Below are positions 63,431 to 64,000 of a stretch of 64,000 bases of DNA, one piece after another; the stretch's first letter is position 1; the number at the start of each line of letters is the position of its first letter. Under the pieces are notes generated by a model. That model searched no databases. It had not been told where the DNA came from and worked only from the letters and a program-made list of their open reading frames with translations. Where the stretch lies: IMG/VR virus record IMGVR_UViG_3300046758_000611, positions 106,222 to 170,221 of that record. One strand, 5' to 3'. The DNA comes from a virus. A program made the translations under genes and the position numbers.

Positions 63431-64000
63431 TTATTTAAGTTTCTCGTATCCATTCCAAGTTTTAATACCATGTATAGCAAATGCTCCGTTGCTACGACTA
63501 TCAAGTGCGTGTTTTATATCTGTTTCATATATATGATGTTTACTAAATTGATTTCCTTCATTTTCTTTTATATTTGCCAATTCAACTGCAAGAGCAATAA
63601 ATCTATCAGGTGATGCACCATATGGATATGTCATTGTATTGTATTTGTTTAATATCTTACAAACTTTGAGTAAATTTATAGCATTGTTTTTTCCACAAAT
63701 AATTAATGGCCAATGCCACCACTTCAAATTCAATTCAGTATTTACTTTTTTGCAACCGGTGAAACCTTCATTTTGTGGTGGATAATCCCAAAACCAAACA
63801 TCAGGTTCTATTAGGATAATATGTGCATTTTCAGGATCATCTGACAATGAAATACATTTATCAAGAGTTCCAACTAAACGATTAATTAAGTTAAAGTTAA
63901 TATCTTGTTTAATTTCAAAATTAGGATAACTATCCGAACCGATAGATATTTTATATGAATCAGAATCACTCCAAAATTCTTTATCACCACCTGAAAATAG
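63431..64000 (-). CDS. Hypothetical protein, truncated by window edge
   Basis: The leftward frame stays open to base 64000, so its start lies outside the window; the TTG at 63847 is only internal. The visible 189 codons include GGDKEFWSDSDSYKIS, IILIEPDVWFWDYPP, a KWWHWPLIICG strand and an AFAIHGIKTW end. The EPDVW strand followed by aromatic residues recalls GT-A glycosyltransferases (DxD position), consistent with the neighbouring glycan genes, but this is tentative. Confidence 0.5.
   Translation of the reverse strand, partial: LFSGGDKEFWSDSDSYKISIGSDSYPNFEIKQDINFNLINRLVGTLDKCISLSDDPENAHIILIEPDVWFWDYPPQNEGFTGCKKVNTELNLKWWHWPLIICGKNNAINLLKVCKILNKYNTMTYPYGASPDRFIALAVELANIKENEGNQFSKHHIYETDIKHALDSRSNGAFAIHGIKTWNGYEKLK

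Overview
This window is very probably a piece of a large, AT-rich, T4-like tailed phage (jumbo-phage class), most likely aquatic. The diagnostic genes are a family B DNA polymerase (gp43-like), the sliding clamp and clamp-loader ATPase in T4 order (gp45, gp44), an rIIA/rIIB-like pair, a dUTPase and a cluster of eight tRNAs with encoded CCA ends. No integrase, insertion sequence, CRISPR array or rRNA was seen, and no head, portal or tail gene was recognised with certainty. TAA, TAG and TGA are all used as stops, so the code is standard. The host cannot be fixed; a histone H1-like (Hc1) protein and a W/Y-repeat lipoprotein hint at the Bacteroidetes/Verrucomicrobia/Chlamydiae side, but only weakly.

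Layout. 1-6 kb (+): glycosyltransferases, a lipoprotein and a beta-helix protein. 6-9.7 kb (+): sugar-nucleotide genes (UDP-sugar dehydrogenase, cupin phosphomannose isomerase, cytidylyltransferase, epimerase) and a DHH phosphoesterase. 9.7-13.9 kb (+): an overlapping run of an Asp/Asn-hydroxylase-like protein, a Cys/His protein, a fold-II PLP enzyme and a DNA methyltransferase. 13.9-20.6 kb (-): a long unknown protein, an alpha/beta-hydrolase/GDPD fusion, a minimal SET protein, the tRNA cluster and an HNH nuclease. 20.6-37.5 kb (+): Hc1-like protein, methyltransferases, DUF4326, dUTPase, DNA polymerase, FkbM methyltransferase, M29 aminopeptidase, clamp, clamp loader and a protein with three zinc-protease motifs. 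37.5-42 kb (-): cytidylyltransferase, DnaK and a RecB/Cas4-like nuclease. 42.1-44.8 kb (+): two tandem glutamate dehydrogenases. 45.3-46.4 kb (+): DnaJ. 46.4-55.7 kb (-): IF-1, ClpP, rIIB, rIIA, a tandem family of four small paralogues and small membrane proteins. 55.7-57.3 kb is largely non-coding, with iterons, inverted repeats and a possible ncRNA. 57.3-63.1 kb: surface-polysaccharide genes (fucosyltransferase, sulfotransferase, WcbI-like, two related alpha/beta hydrolases). 63.1-64 kb: a ferredoxin and a truncated gene.

Four themes stand out. (1) Replication with clamp-coupled methylation: the polymerase and one methyltransferase share a C-terminal FFAF peptide. (2) Proteostasis and translation: DnaK, DnaJ, ClpP, IF-1, tRNAs, an M29 aminopeptidase, and two glutamate dehydrogenases that could use the released amino acids. 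(3) Extensive glycan and cell-surface chemistry at both ends. (4) An iteron-bearing non-coding region whose sequence elements recur in the rIIA leader. Several starts have a sigma70-like TTGAC-N17-TAnnAT promoter placed so close to the ATG that transcripts would be leaderless or nearly so.
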